Source: Erinaceus europaeus
Taxonomy: Eukaryota > Chordata > Mammalia > Eulipotyphla > Erinaceidae
Length of the DNA: 64,000 bases
Assembly: GCF_950295315.1 (NCBI RefSeq)
Contig: NC_080164.1
Span: 61,146,042-61,210,041, forward strand
Direction: 5' to 3'
A program made the translations under genes and the position numbers. The notes beneath the pieces were generated by a model. That model did not search any database. It saw nothing but the letters and a program-made list of their open reading frames with translations, and was not told the DNA's origin. The stretch's first letter is position 1, and each line of letters opens with the position of its first letter. This document shows positions 1 to 14,335 of this stretch, one piece after another.

Positions 1-1011
1 GCCAAAATCAGCAAAAGGACCTGAAATAGTATAAATCACTAGGAGGGAGATTATGGGCACATTTTTGAAAAATGAGTGAATCACTGAAGATTGCCATTAG
101 CTATTCTTAGTATTCTACAGTAATAACATATGAGTTGATTTATATGGTGTGGTATTTTGAGAACAGATTTTATTGTTTTGATTTTTGATAATTTTTATAA
201 TGTTTACATTTGCTTACATTTCCATAGGTCAGAACTACTCCCTGAGGTATTCAATTTAAACACTAATCCTTTTTTGAGGCCCCAATTCTGCTCATGACTT
301 GAGCTACCATTTTATGATCCTTTCAACTCAGGCACAGCCCCTCCAGCCATGCTAACTCTAGCTCTCATTCTTTTGTCATAACAGTTTTTGAATGAGATCT
401 GCCTTGGTCTGGTTCAACTTAATGAGACCCGCTTTTGGAGTATAAATAGCCTCCTTTTTCTGCCAACCCATGAGCTGCATCTTCTTTGAAGCACACCTCA
501 AAATTCACTTCTTTGGGCAAACCTTCCTCCAGTGCTCACCTCTGATGTCTTATTTCACATAATTTCTACTCTTCTCAACTCTATTGCTTTATAACCATTT
601 CTGTCCACTGACATCTTATTGGTTTTGCTGTGTTACTCACCTCTTGCCTGTTACTTATAAATGTCTGATTCAATAAGATAAAATATTGATCCTGCTATCC
701 TTAACCTATAGACATCATCTCTCAGCAAAAATCCAAATTATCATGACTTTTTCATAAATTTGTTGAACATATAGTCATTGAAAACCACTATATTTCTTGT
801 ACTATGCTAGGTGCCACAAATCTAGAGAAAAGAAAGACATAGTCCCATCTTTAAGGAGTTTGAGCCTAAGGCCCAAAAAGAGTATTGGCTGATTGACTAA
901 AAAGAACTTACCCCTAGGAACATACCTAAAGTAGGTTTCCTAGCTTCTATCTACCCTAAAATCCCTATTACAATATGATTTATTCCTTTTTCATGATTCT
1001 TATTCATTTTA
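1..1011. other. Intron 5, mostly unique sequence with possible L2 relic
   Basis: No exon, RNA gene or young repeat is seen. The stretch about 475-690 (caccttgggcaaacc-like, then ttactcacctcttgcctg) resembles the 3' part of an ancient LINE-2 copy on the + strand. That is from memory of the family only and is weak. Confidence 0.4.
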
Positions 1012-1332
1012 AAAAAATGCCCCCAGGGTTATTTCTGGGGCTCAGTGCCTGCACTATGAATCCACTGCTCCTGGAGGCCATTTTTCCCATTTTTGCCCTT
1101 GTTGTTTATCATTGTTGTTATTGATGTCATTGTTGGACAACAATGGACAGCGAGAAATAGAGAGAGGAGGAGAGAAAGAGAGACAGAGAGGAGGAGAGAA
1201 AGAGAGAACCTGCAGACTTGCTTCACTGCCTGTGAAGCGACCCCCCTGTAGGTGGGGAGACTTGGGTTTCAACCAGGATCCTTATGTTGGCGTCATGTGC
1301 GCTTAACCCACTGCGCCACTGGCCAGCCCCCT
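1012..1332 (-). repeat. tRNA-derived SINE, hedgehog type, full length
   Basis: Minus-strand copy. Reading the complement gives the tRNA-like head at the right end (ggctggccagtggcgcag) and a body with the ACCTGCAG / GTGAAGC block and CAACAA stretch. The 3' extension contains 'aggagcagtggattcatagtgcaggcactgagccccag'-type sequence. Confidence 0.9.
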
Positions 1333-1775
1333 CATTAAAAATTTTATCCTGCTTTATATCTTACTACATTTCAGCCACCAAGTTGTGGATGTTACTATGG
1401 TTTCATCCTGAACTCCCTGGGCAGATGACCTTACCAATGTGTCCCAAAACTTCACCTCTCCAGAGCCCTATCCCACTAGGGAAAGATAGAAACAGGTTGG
1501 GGGTGTGGATCAACCTGCCAACACCCATGTCCAGCAGAAAAACAATTACAAAAACCAGACCTTCCACCTTTTGCACCCCATGAAAAAATGTTGGTCCATA
1601 TTCCCAGAGGGGGAGAATGTTAGGCGAAGATGACCAGAGGGCTCTGGGCTGTAATTCCATCAGGACCCAGAGAGAGAAAGGGGGAAAGGGGAGGTTGGGG
1701 GTGGGGAAGGCCACTCAGAAGTAGTAGGTGTGACTTAGAAAGGAAGAGAAGGCAGAACTATAGAAAAAAAAAAGG

Positions 1776-1837
<62 letters not shown>

Positions 1838-1958
1838 AGTCAACCCATACCTGTGGTCTTAGGTGGTGGTAGGAAAGGTGTAGAATTATACCTCTGTTAC
1901 CTTATAATTTTGTAAATCAATATTAAATCACTAATAGAATAAAAATTTTTTAAAGAAC
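1333..1958 (+). mobile_element. L1 3' UTR fragment (older subfamily)
   Basis: Shares an ordered series of blocks with the other L1 3' ends in this window: cagccaccaag, accaatgtgtcc, actagggaaagata, ccagaccttccacctt, and a terminal attattaaat-like segment. Divergence is higher than in the young copies. An open frame on each strand here (1,284-1,583 and 1,403-1,714) is noncoding by comparison with its relatives. Confidence 0.75.
1779..1834. repeat. (TA)28 microsatellite
   Basis: Uninterrupted TA dinucleotide run of about 56 bases inside the L1 3' end. Confidence 0.98.
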
Positions 1959-2340
1959 CTAATAGGCTTAACTGTTAAAGATAAATGAAATAAAAACTTC
2001 TCTCCTAAATGCATCTTTTCCTAGATTATCAAGAAAACCATGGCTGACCTGCCTAGTTTTCCTTTTAAATAAAACTTAGTCTCACTACAAGGACTTTTCT
2101 AGACACAACTAAAAAGTCATGTCTTCAAGATACACTGTTTTGATCTCTGATCTAGCTATTTTATTTTTTATGTTACATCAAAGAAAGAGCCCAGGACCTT
2201 GCATATGCATATCACCAAATGGGCTCCCAGGTCCATCTTTCTTTCTTTCGTCTTTCTCTCTCTCTGTAGTTCATTCTTTCTTTAGAAAGAGAAAGAGAGA
2301 GAGAGACATAGAGAGAGGGAGAAACATCACAGCACTGCTT

Positions 2341-2485
2341 AGAATTTCCCCTGGGTTCTGGGACTTGAACCCAAAGCTTCATGCATAGTAATCATATGCC
2401 TTGTTCTATACAAAAATCTTATATGACTTTGTATAGGTGTATAAGTAAGCATAACAGTATCTCAAACACAACTTTTGCTTTGGGC
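2341..2485 (+). repeat. 145-bp direct repeat, copy 1
   Basis: From agaatttcccctggg to gctttgggc. Nearly identical to 2,894-3,038 (roughly 93-95% by eye). Its first part overlaps the head of an older minus-strand SINE relic (about 2,225-2,390). Confidence 0.9.
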
Positions 2486-2651
2486 ATTCTAAACGTCAGC
2501 AGAAGTTGACCAGGATTATGTAATTCCATTCCTATGCCTTTAAGCCATTCTTTCTCTTCACTAAGTATTTTCCACCCTAACCTCCTTTTTAGTATGAATG
2601 TATTTCACTGATAAAGTTGCACCTTTTTTTTCTTCTTGTTAAAATGTTGTT

Positions 2652-2893
2652 GGGGCTGGGTGGTAGCATACCTGGTTGATCACACATTACAATGCATAAA
2701 GGACCCAAGTTCAAACTCTGGGTCCCTGCCTGCCGGGGGAAAGCTTGGAGAGTGATGAAGCCGTGCTGCAGGTATCTATCTCTCTGTCTCTCTCTCCCTC
2801 TTCCACCCCCTTCCCTCTTGATTTCTGGCTGTCTCTATCCAATAAATAAATAAGGATAATAAATATGTGTTTCACTTAAAAAAAAAAAAAAAA
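2652..2893 (+). repeat. tRNA-derived SINE (variant with CAATAAATAAATA tail)
   Basis: Starts ggggctgggtggtagcatacc, continues with the anticodon-arm/B-box-like aagttcaaactctggg and a pyrimidine-rich body. Ends tccaataaataaataagg followed by a poly(A) run directly abutting the second direct repeat. Confidence 0.88.
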
Positions 2894-3038
2894 AGAACTT
2901 CCCCTGGGTTCTGGGACTTGAACCCAAGGCTTCATGCTTAGGAATCATATGCCTTGCTCTATACAACAATCTTATATGACTTTTTATAGGTGTATATGTA
3001 AGCATAACAGTATCTCAAACACAGCTTTTGCTTTTGGC
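2894..3038 (+). repeat. 145-bp direct repeat, copy 2
   Basis: Begins immediately after the SINE poly(A) and repeats 2,341-2,485 in the same orientation. Sequence after copy 2 (gtgatttgggg) differs from that after copy 1 (attctaaacg), so the duplicated unit ends here. Confidence 0.9.
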
Positions 3039-3139
3039 TTGTGATTTGGGGTGGGGGGGGCATTGTCTTGTTTTGTATTTTGGTTTTTGTTTTGTTTTGT
3101 TCTGTGGAACCTAGACTGCATGCATGGACTAGTTCACTG

Positions 3140-3262
3140 GTCTTGGTTTCCTTTTTATTTTGATGAAGAAACAGAGAAAGGGAAAGCACCATACCATCAG
3201 AGCTTCCTTCAGTGCCATAGCACCTACTATGTGGTACCAGGGTATGCACCCTACTATGTAAG
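3140..3262 (-). repeat. Old SINE relic
   Basis: Complement of a degenerate SINE head (accctggtaccacatagtagg, then gaaggaagctctgatgg). Similar in layout to the minus-strand copy at 12,664-12,796. Confidence 0.5.
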
Positions 3263-5772
3263 CTAACCAGTCCTCAAATTAAAACTTTCTAAATTATAAT
3301 ACTGTATTATTCAAACTAATAAATTGTCAGAACAATTGAGGAAATTACCTACTAATTGTCAGAAAAATTGAAGAAATTACCTACTAATTTAGACTTCAGC
3401 GCTAGATAATCTACCAAGAGCGAGAGGATAAGTATTCTAACCTTAAATCATCCAAGCCAAAAATAAAAAAGTGGTCAATTAACTCATACAGCTCCATCAC
3501 AAGGTTTATGATGAATTATTCACTTAACTTATTGAAAATAATTTCTAGATGTGGATTGCATGCAACTGTGCTTTATTGAATTTTTTTAAGGCTTCCCATC
3601 TGAAACAATTAAAGTTGAATGTGGGTAAGTAGAAATTGTATTTAAAACATCATCAATCTTAGGTGAGGTGAGTCTTATTGCAGTTTTTTCTATTGATAAG
3701 GAAAAAAAATGTTGAAGACAGCAGTGTTTTGTTTTGTATTTGTTGTTGTTTTGTTTTGTATTTGTTGTTATTTTGTTTTGTATTTAAATCAATCCACTCA
3801 ATATTCTTATTAAAATAAGCCCTATCAGAAGATAGGTGAAGTTGATTATTAAGAATGTATTGTGTTTTTTATGCTTAAAACCTATTTAGTTATATATTAA
3901 TTCCACTGGAAATGTTATCATATTTAATAAAATTAGAACTGAATTACAAGAAAGTAGGAGGAAAAATGCAGTACATCAGGAATGGGATGGGGTAGAGTCG
4001 TTTGCAGAGAGCTGTCTCAAAAAGAAAAGCTGCATCACTGGTGAGGCCTCCTTCAGAAAACACAGCAGCCAGCCCAAGTCCTTGATCTTCTGCCAATATG
4101 TACTAAGGAAACTTGCCACATTTGAATCTCACATTGCAGTATCTCTCAGAGCTGTTATCACTACAAATGCTGGCAAATATTCTCAACATAAAACAAGAAG
4201 AATTCTCCTGTCATTTCTGAATTAGCGAGTCATAAAGCTCTGAAGAAGCCCCAATAGAAATGTTTTCATCAAATGCACATGAAAGAATAATAAAAGACAC
4301 TCCCCCAAAAGCAGACTTTAAAGAAAATATCCTATATCTTCACAGAGTACCTAAAAAGGTCAGAGTTGTAATCAGTGACTTGAAAATAATAATAAATTTC
4401 AAAGCAAAAATTAAAAACAAAGATATTTACCAAAATTTTAAAACCAAACTCAAAGAATATGTATGTAAACAAAGATGCATTTGAAGTTATTACCCAATAA
4501 ACAATCATCCATTCCACAAGTGTTTTTCATCTCCCTTTTGAAAAGAACCTTATAATTTCCATCCTCAGCTAATTGAAGCTATTTTCTGATTAAAAAAAAA
4601 CCCTCTCATAATCTGGACTTCCTACATTAGTACACTGAGTAGTATTAGTTTAGTAATTCTCTTTCGAAATATATAAAGATGAATAAACAACACCTTAGTG
4701 GGGGGCTACTCTCTGGCCTTCCATAAGGGGAGGCATTACATAGGGAATACATTCTAATTACAGATTGACCATTTATTTTTTAATCGGTTCATAGTTCACT
4801 GTTTTATTTCAAAGCACCACCCTATGTCTACCACAGTGATGCTGTAATACTACCAATTTTAGCTCAGTTTCTATGCAAATTTCTCATCTACAAAATATTT
4901 TTTAATGATATTCCATTTTTAATGGTCTTGGGTTACTGTGTCACTATCATATGATTCTTTCATCTATGCTAGCTAACTTGTAGTATGAATGATTTGAATG
5001 AAGACAAAGGTGATGCAGATTAAACAACTAAACTTCATTTATAAATTACTTTAATATACCCAAATTCACATCACATTTGGATCCCCTAAAATTCAGTATA
5101 TGTTTATTATAGTATAGCTAAGCATGTTTACTTTTCAAGAACAATAAACTAACCTATTCCTCAAGATGCATTTAGTAAATTATCCCCAAAAATAAATGTT
5201 TTGCAAATATATGTATTGTAAACTACACCAACCTATCTTTCCTAGAAGAATAGAATCAAATGTAATACTTTATATTTTGAAATGTTACCCTAGAGTTTGT
5301 AAAAAAAAAAAAAAACTACCAGGGAATGTATAATATTTAGGTCTTATTTCTTACCAGTTATTGGATAGCCTATCCAATTATGGATAGATTTTTGTCAATA
5401 GACATTATCTAAAATACAGTATATCAAATGGGGAAAAAGCAAGTATTATGCAGTTTATTTAAATTTTAAACACATACAAAATAACATTGTATATTCTAAA
5501 TAATGTATTCTATATAATGAAAGAGTAGAAACATTACAAGGAAGGATTTATATCTTCCAGATAGTGGCAGGCAAGTTGGTAAAATAATGAGAAGTTAATT
5601 ATTTAACTACATCTAAAATGTTTCATTTCTTAACAGTTAAGTGATCTGGGGGTAAGAATGGCAAATTGTTAGCATTTGTTAGATCTTATTGGAGAACACT
5701 GGCAATTATGAGATTGCCTTCTGATCATTTGCAATAACTTGTAATTTAAAACATGTCCAGTAAGATTTTGTT
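3263..5772. other. Intron 5, no recognised genes
   Basis: AT-rich unique sequence. It contains a short tandem run at 3,727-3,785 built of TTTTGTATTTGTTGTT-like units. The open frame at 4,260-4,484 has no recognised similarity. Nothing else is supported. Confidence 0.7.
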
Positions 5773-5782
5773 CTAATGGTTT

Positions 5783-6055
5783 CTTTTTTTTTATATTTAT
5801 TTGTTCCCTTTTGCTGCCCTTGTTGTTTTATTGTTGTAGTTATTGTTGATGTTGTTGTTGTTGGATAAGACAGAGATATAGAGAGAGGAGGGGAAGACAG
5901 AGAGGGGGAGAGAAAGATAAACACCTGCAAACCTTCACCGCCTGTGAAAAGACTCCCCTGCAGGTGGGGAGTCAGGTGCTCGAACTGGTATCCTTATGCT
6001 GGTCCTTGTACTTTGTACCACCTACGCTTAACCCGCTGCACTACCACCCAACTCC
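5783..6055 (-). repeat. tRNA-derived SINE with target duplication
   Basis: Minus-strand copy 114 bp upstream of exon 6, flanked by the direct repeat CTAATGGTTT at 5,773-5,782 and 6,056-6,065. Its right end is the tRNA-like head (complement: gggtggtagtgcagcggg). Poly(A) appears as the T run on the left. Confidence 0.93.
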
Positions 6056-6108
6056 CTAATGGTTTAAGACTACAATAAACACACTATTTCTTTAAATTAT
6101 AATAATAA

Positions 6109-7027
<919 letters not shown>

Positions 7028-7187
7028 GAAAGGAAGGAAGGAAGGAAGGAAGGAAGGAAGGAAGGAAGGAAGGAAGGAAGGAAGGAAGAAAGACAAAAAG
7101 AAAGAAAGAAAAAGGAAGGAAGGAAGGAAGGAAGGAAGGAAGGAAGGAAGGAAGGAAGGAAGGAAGGAAGGAAGGAAGGAAGGAAGG
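7028..7187. repeat. (AAGG)n microsatellite, about 160 bp
   Basis: GGAA tetranucleotide array interrupted once near 7,088-7,114 by an AAAG-rich segment. Open frames here on both strands encode only KEGR or PSFL repeats and are artefacts. Confidence 0.98.
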
Positions 7188-8640
7188 TAGTATGAGAAAG
7201 CTGAGTGACAAATAAAAAGTAAGCTAAAGTGTTTTGGGTTTAATAATGAGGTCAACCTCTTAGCACAGATTAGTGGAGTCCACATTTTCTCTTAGGAACA
7301 CATACTAAAGATGTGGGGCCAGGAAACCAGCATCAGTTTTTGCCTGAGAAGAATGTGAGCTGTTGACTTCAAGGTGTCAATATTAAGCTCCTCGAAGATC
7401 AGTTCCACCAGCCATGGGTTTGTGCCTAGCTGATGGAGTTAGTGACCAGGACTATGCAGTGACCAAAGCTGTGATTTTAGGGGAAGACTGGATAGGAAAT
7501 TCCATAGGTACCAAAGTTTGGCCCACTATATTAGTCAAGAAAATAAAGATATTAAAAGTACAGGAAAAGACCTAACCAACTCCCATGGGAAAAATCCAAG
7601 ACAGTGGAACCCATGGTAACAACCCTTCATTATATGATACATGTTCCTAATTTCAGATTTCATCCTGTATTTTCTTGACTGTTCTCTTCATCCATTAAAC
7701 CAACTCTGCATTCCTTGAAAGAGACTGTAAGGTGTTCCTTAATCTGATCTGTACTCAATTTAGTTGCCTAAACACCCTTCTCCTTCCCAAAAACTTATAT
7801 TACCCTTTTTCGCACTATTTACCATCCTTTCACATACATCAGAATGTGTCACATTTTCGTGCCTCTGCTTAGCTCTTTCTAGTACCAGAAACACACCCTC
7901 CTGACATGCCCCTATTGAACCATTCAATTCCTGCTCAAGATCACTCCTCCAAGAAGTCTTGCATGATCTAAATCTAATTCATCACTCCATTCTCTAGGCC
8001 AGTACCTCTCAAATTATGATGAAGGGTTTTTTTTTTCTTGTATATTTCAATTTGTTTCACACCAGTACCTCTGTGAAAAAGAACAACAACAAAATATAGT
8101 GATGCCTAAATGAGATTCCTTAACATATACTCTTACTTCTTATATTTATTTATTTTCAACTTATCTGACTAGTCTGTGACCAGCAGCAGTAAGCAGGCCA
8201 CACACTAAGTAGTACAGTTGTCTCTCTATCCCTTATACATTTTCCTGCTGTTTACCTTAGCCCTTCATATAATGATTTGTTTTCATGTCGGACTGGAGTG
8301 GAAAATACAGATATTTATTAATCACTATAAATATGCAGTGTCAGACACAATGCTAGCAATTAATTAATAAACATTTATAATTTATAAAGCATGTGTCATT
8401 ATTACATAGTTCTTTTTTTTCATTTCTATAATTATAAGTAAGTTTTTCAATCTCCAAACTGGTATTCTTATATAAATGAAATAGACAGAAATACTTACCA
8501 CTCTTTAAACCATAGGCCATCTATCTAGGCTTGTGAAGTCTTTATCCTTAACATAACTGAAGACTGAAATCCCAGAGTATATTTAAAACATTTATAACGT
8601 AGTTTTAATGACAATAAAAATGTCAGTAAGAAAAGACAAA
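7188..8640. other. Intron 6, middle part with possible L2 relic
   Basis: Mostly unique. The segment about 7,680-7,980, ending cctgctcaagatcactcctccaagaagtcttgcatgat, resembles an ancient LINE-2 3' end on the + strand; this is low-confidence recall. No gene seen. Confidence 0.4.
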
Positions 8641-8886
8641 CAGATTGCCATGTACAAGGACCAGGGCTCAAGTCTCCAGTCCCCCCTTACAGCAAGAGTT
8701 GAGGAGAAGCTTTCTTCAGGTGTCTCTCTTTCTGTCTCCCTATTTCACCTTTCCCTCTCAATTTCTTTCTGTCTTATCAAATAAAACCAAAAAAAAAAAA
8801 AAAAAAAAAAGGAAAATGGCTGATGGGAGCAGTGCATTCTTTATGCTGACACCCAGCTCAACTGATAATCCTGCTGGCATTAAAAG
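8641..8886 (+). repeat. SINE, 5' truncated
   Basis: Starts within the head (atgtacaaggaccagggctcaag), followed by the pyrimidine-rich body, tcaaataaaacc and an A run of about 22. A diverged 3' extension (gggagcagtgcattc) follows. Confidence 0.8.
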
Positions 8887-8985
8887 GGGATAGGGGAGAG
8901 GAAAAGAGATGGGAGGGGGAGGGACTGGACTAGATAGGACAGATCAGGACAGGACAGGATGAGACAGGACCAGATGAGACAAATA
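8887..8985. repeat. GA/GGACA-rich low-complexity stretch
   Basis: Irregular purine-rich run passing into repeated ggacagg/agacagg units. Confidence 0.8.
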
Positions 8986-9243
8986 GGGCCTAGGTGGTCC
9001 GAGTGATGGTTTACCCTGTAGAGTGCACACATTACTATGCACTAAGATCTGGGCTCAAGGCACTGGTACCACCTGCAGGGGCCAAGCTTTTATGAATGGT
9101 GGAATATGTCTCTCCTTTCTGTCTCTTTCCCTCTTTATCTCAGACTTCCACCCTCTATCAAAAAATAAGAAAATGGGGGGGGGGGGAGGAATGACCGCTG
9201 GGGAATGATGGAGCCACACAGGTACAAAGCCCTTATGACCAGA
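8986..9243 (+). repeat. SINE
   Basis: Head gggcctaggtggtccgag, then gtgcacacattactatgc, cacctgcaggggcc, a pyrimidine-rich body, and a G run at about 9,175-9,187 in the tail. Lies about 200 bp upstream of exon 7. Confidence 0.8.
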
Positions 9244-9344
9244 AATTAAAAAATTCTTTTTAAAGCAAAAAGGGAGTAAAGAAAATAAAAGAAAGAAAAA
9301 GGAAGGGATAAATAAAATTACCAGTAAAATGAGGCCATGTCTAG

Positions 9345-10645
<1,301 letters not shown>

Positions 10646-10827
10646 TAATGTGTAATCCTCTTTGCTTGCTCTTGCTTTATCTCATTATGGACCTATTTAT
10701 GATAACAATTTTATCCATAAAAATTTTGTTCTAAAAGTCCAGTAAAGTTCAATTTTAACAGTAGTGTTTCAGTGTGCTGTCAAGCAGAAGAAGGAGGAGG
10801 AGAAGAGAAAAGTAACTGAAATATTAA

Positions 10828-11058
10828 GGGGTTGGGCAGTGGCACATCCAGTTAAACTCACCATGTGCAAGGACCCAAGTTCAAACCCCTATTTCCCAAC
10901 TGTAAGAGGGAAGCTTCACAAGCAGTGAAGCAGAACTACATATGTCTCTCTTTCTCTCTCTGTTTCTCCCCCTTCCTTCTCAATTTCTCTCTATCTTATC
11001 AAATAAAAGGGGTGAGAGGAAAAATAGCCACTGGAGCAGTGGATTTATTTTTTAGACA
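10828..11058 (+). repeat. SINE
   Basis: Head ggggttgggcagtggcacatcc, ccatgtgcaaggacccaagttcaaacccc (A/B-box region), body tctctttctctctctg, tail tatcaaataaaagggg and the cactggagcagtggattt extension. Confidence 0.88.
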
Positions 11059-11168
11059 CTGAGGAGAGGAGAGGAGGGAAAGGAAGGTGAGAAGAGGGGA
11101 GGAGGGGAAAGGAGAGGATAGAAGGGGCAAGGAGGGGAGGAGAAGAGAGGAGAGGAAAGGAAAGGAAG
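11059..11168. repeat. Purine-rich (GGAGA)n low-complexity tract
   Basis: About 110 bp of gaggagagg/aaagg units directly following the SINE tail, probably an expansion from it. Confidence 0.9.
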
Positions 11169-12130
11169 AATTAGATTCAGGCTTGTTAGAAAAGGTTTAG
11201 AAAAGACACTCTAATGATGTTTCTAAAAGTGTGGTCTGATGGCAAAAAGCATTGGCACCTTCCAGGAGTTTGTTAGAAATATAGGTTCTCAGATCCCAAC
11301 TCATATCTACTGAATTAGATCTACAACTAATAAGAACTCTGGGTGATGAGAGTGCACATCAGATCTGAAGGAACTGACAGCATGTCCAAAAATAAAACTA
11401 AATTAGAATTAAGAAAACTGATCTACAGTCAGATTCTTGATGTTGTGTAATTTATATACATTTTTAAGTTATCTGGGTTTCACTCTCCATGTAATTAAAG
11501 TGAGAGGCATCTATATGGAGGGATGGCATGCAGAGTGTCCTGCACACACACACATTCCTCTGTGTTAATTCATAAGACGCTGTGGAGGGGAATGCATTGT
11601 TACTAACTATTCTGGTTCTATAATGAATCTTACCAACTTTGCTTAGGGCCTCAGGTCATACATCACCCAGAAAGACCTCACATCATGCCATTGGGTTCAA
11701 AATCACTGGGCTGGCTGTAGACATCTGCCTCAGCCCCTCAGAGCAAACTATTAGGGACATCATCATTGGGAAATGCAAATTAATCTTTCCCTAATAGTCA
11801 GATCTTGCTAAGATGTTCCCTCTGAAAGTTGGCACAGAAATAGGCCTTGGAGCTCAAAGTATATTAACTTGGCAGCTGAACCACCCAATTCTGAGAAGAC
11901 AAATATGAACTTGTACCACAGGTAGGTATGCAGAACCCAACATGAAGAATATCAGCCACAGGCTAGTTCATTCATTCACTCCCTCAGCTTGTAAGTAATC
12001 TTCAAGATTACTTGGTTCAAGATTTGCCAAACTGTCAACAATAATGGAATAAATTGATAGCAAGAAAACTCTTAGTTTATGAAGTTCTAGGAGAAAGTTT
12101 GCTGATCTTATTGGAATAGTTTTAATTGTC
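11169..12130. other. Intron 8, unique sequence
   Basis: No gene or young repeat recognised across about 960 bp between the purine tract and the SINE upstream of exon 9. Confidence 0.65.
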
Positions 12131-12402
12131 ACCAAGGTTATCACTGGGGCTCAGTGTTTGCAATAATGAATCTATTGCTCCCTGGGGTCATTTTTTTCTT
12201 TTTTCTTTTTTTCACACCCTTTCTTTTATTTGATAGGACAGAAAAAATTAGAGGAGAGGTGGAGGTAGAAGAGAGAGAGATCTGAAGCACTGGTTCACCA
12301 CTAGTGAAGCCCCCCAAGCCCCTCGGGTAGGGACATGGAGCTTGAATTCATGTCCTTGCAAATGGTAGCATGTGGTCTACCAGGTGTGCCAGCACCCAGT
12401 CC
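12131..12402 (-). repeat. SINE upstream of exon 9
   Basis: Minus strand. The left end is the 3' extension (caccaaggttatcactggggctcagtg); the right end is the head complement (gtctaccaggtgtgccagcaccc). Ends 99 bp before the exon 9 acceptor. Confidence 0.85.
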
Positions 12403-12501
12403 TGATATTATTGGAATTTTTACTTAGATCACCAAAAATCTTACTGTAGCAGGGATGTTTACATTTTAACTCTGTGTCTTTGATTTTATGTGATTCAACA
12501 G

Positions 12502-12621
12502 ACATTGATGAGTGTAGAACTTCAAGCTACCTGTGTCAATATCAATGTGTGAATGAACCTGGGAAGTTCTCATGCATGTGCCCCCAGGGATACCAAGTGG
12601 TAAGAAGTAGAACATGTCAGG
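12502..12621 (+). CDS. EFEMP1: EFEMP1 exon 9: calcium-binding EGF module 5
   Basis: This 120-nt, phase 1-1 exon encodes human residues 294-333, [12 protein letters not shown] to RSRTCQ. Six cysteines and the [10 protein letters not shown] motif are intact. Acceptor tcaacag and donor gtaagt are canonical. It lies about 100 nt downstream of a minus-strand SINE, and another SINE begins about 40 nt after the donor, so this exon is closely bracketed by mobile elements while remaining intact. Confidence 0.97.
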
Positions 12622-12663
12622 GTAAGTCTGTTGTTTTCATACCTGCCAAATGTTCAGTTATCT

Positions 12664-12796
12664 TTTTAAATAGAGACAAAGAGAAAGAGAGACCACAGCA
12701 CTGAAGCTTCCTTCAAGGCAGTGGGGAATGGGCTTGAACCTGGGTCATGCGCAAGACAAAGCAGCACACTATCCAAGTGAGCCATTTTGCCACCCC
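12664..12796 (-). repeat. Short SINE relic downstream of exon 9
   Basis: Minus strand, with gagaccacagcactgaagcttcc, aacctgggtc and agcacactatccaagtgagcc, an older SINE variant. Starts about 42 bp after the exon 9 donor. Confidence 0.7.
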
Positions 12797-12989
12797 TGCC
12801 TCAGAAAGGGTAGCAAAAGCTGAGACACTTTCATTTTGTCTGAACATGTAATTTAAGCTCTTTTTTCTCTTAATCATAGGAAATATATCATAAATAAGGT
12901 ATTCAGTATTGTTACTTTCTTAAAATTTTAAGTCATTGTTTTTCTTTTCTGAAATATAAATATAACTATAATAAAAGTATTATGATGGC

Positions 12990-13112
12990 AGAGGACCTAG
13001 TGGGGATTATATTATGTGGAAAACTGGGAAATGTTATGCATGTACAAACTATTGTATTTACTGTCAACTGTAAAACATTAATCCCCTAATAAAGGGGAAA
13101 AAAAGGAATTGG
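12990..13112 (+). repeat. Unidentified retroelement 3' end
   Basis: Ends tactgtcaactgtaaaacattaatcccctaataaagg followed by A-rich sequence, as expected for the polyadenylated end of a retroelement. The block resembles the end of the element at 39,600-39,835. Family not known to me. Confidence 0.45.
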
Positions 13113-13514
13113 AAAAAAAATATGGATAAACATTCCACATAGTCTAAATAATCTCTACTATATAGGTTAATTACCAAAAAAAAAAAGACTCATTTATTAC
13201 AGCATTTCACAATGAGTTCGAGTCTATAAAATAAGTTTAATTATGGAATAAGCATACCTCAAATTAATCTAAATACTCTGAAATACTATGATTATAAACT
13301 TAATAATAGGGTAGGTACTGAGAAAAAAATCAACCTCATATGTTAAAATATTCTTTGATTATTCAGTTTAAAAAACTGATTCAATATTATCAATGTCCTT
13401 GGGTCAGTTAAAAATCAACATCCAGGTAATTTTCACACCTACTCATAGGTATAAGAAGCAGCTCTCAAAAAAAGTTCCAACACTACCTAAATAATAGTGA
13501 TAAGAGTAGACAGC

Positions 13515-13793
13515 ACTGGGAGTCGGGTGGTAGTGCAGCAGGTTAAGCACATGTGGCACAAAGCGCAAGGACTGGCTTAAGGATCCCGGTTCAAGCCTCC
13601 AGCTCCCTACCTGCAGGGGAGTCACTCCACAGGTGGTGAAGTAGGTCTGCACATGTCTATCTTTCTCTCCCCACCTCTGTCTTCCCCTCCTCTCTCCATT
13701 TCTCTCTGTCCTATCTAACAACGATAATAACAACAACAACAAAAAAGGGAAAATAAATAATAAAATAAAAATAAATAAATAAATAAGTAAATA
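13515..13793 (+). repeat. tRNA-derived SINE with target duplication
   Basis: Textbook copy: head actgggagtcgggtggtag, B-box-like ggttcaagcc, CAACAACAACAAC body and (AAATAAATA) tail. The direct repeat AAGAGTAGACAGC flanks it at 13,502-13,514 and 13,794-13,806. Confidence 0.95.
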
Positions 13794-13806
13794 AAGAGTA
13801 GACAGC

Positions 13807-14335
13807 TCTTTGTTACCTCTGAACTTAGAGAAAAGCTTTTAATTGTTCACTACTTACATAATGTTGACTTTTTGACAATGGGTTCTCATCCATGGTCTTT
13901 AGTCTGTTAAATTTGTTAATGGTTTGACTTCTTAAAAAAAAAAAAGAAGAAGAAGAAAACGACAACCAAGAAGAAGGTCTCCACATGGTATGATTTCAGA
14001 ACATCTCAGATCTGAAAATATGCTCCCTCTGCCCCTTATTCTCTATACTAGATGTAGCTTGATTTTTTTTAACAGGGAAAAGACTATTTAGGAAACAAAA
14101 TCACTTACATAGATAATCCTAGAAAGATTAACAAAAGCACACTTGCATAATGCAGTGTCAGAATGATAAAATATTGACCTTGAAACAGATTTTCGAGTCC
14201 TGGTTATATTGTATTCTATGTGTATGATCTTGAACTGATTATCAAATAATAAATCTTTTCTAAAGAGTCCTATACAATCAGGGATGGAAAAGGGGACACA
14301 AATCAGTAAGGTGGTTAAAAAAAAAAAGAAAAATT
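13807..14335. other. Intron 9, unique stretch
   Basis: No gene or named repeat. A short A/GAA-rich run lies at 13,934-13,958. Confidence 0.6.

Noticed and set aside
3727..3785. Possible CRISPR-like regular repeat
   Set aside because: Short T-rich tandem run without spacers in mammalian DNA; simple repeat.
12474..12704. 76-codon open frame as a separate gene
   Set aside because: EFEMP1 exon 9 with intron read-through on both sides.
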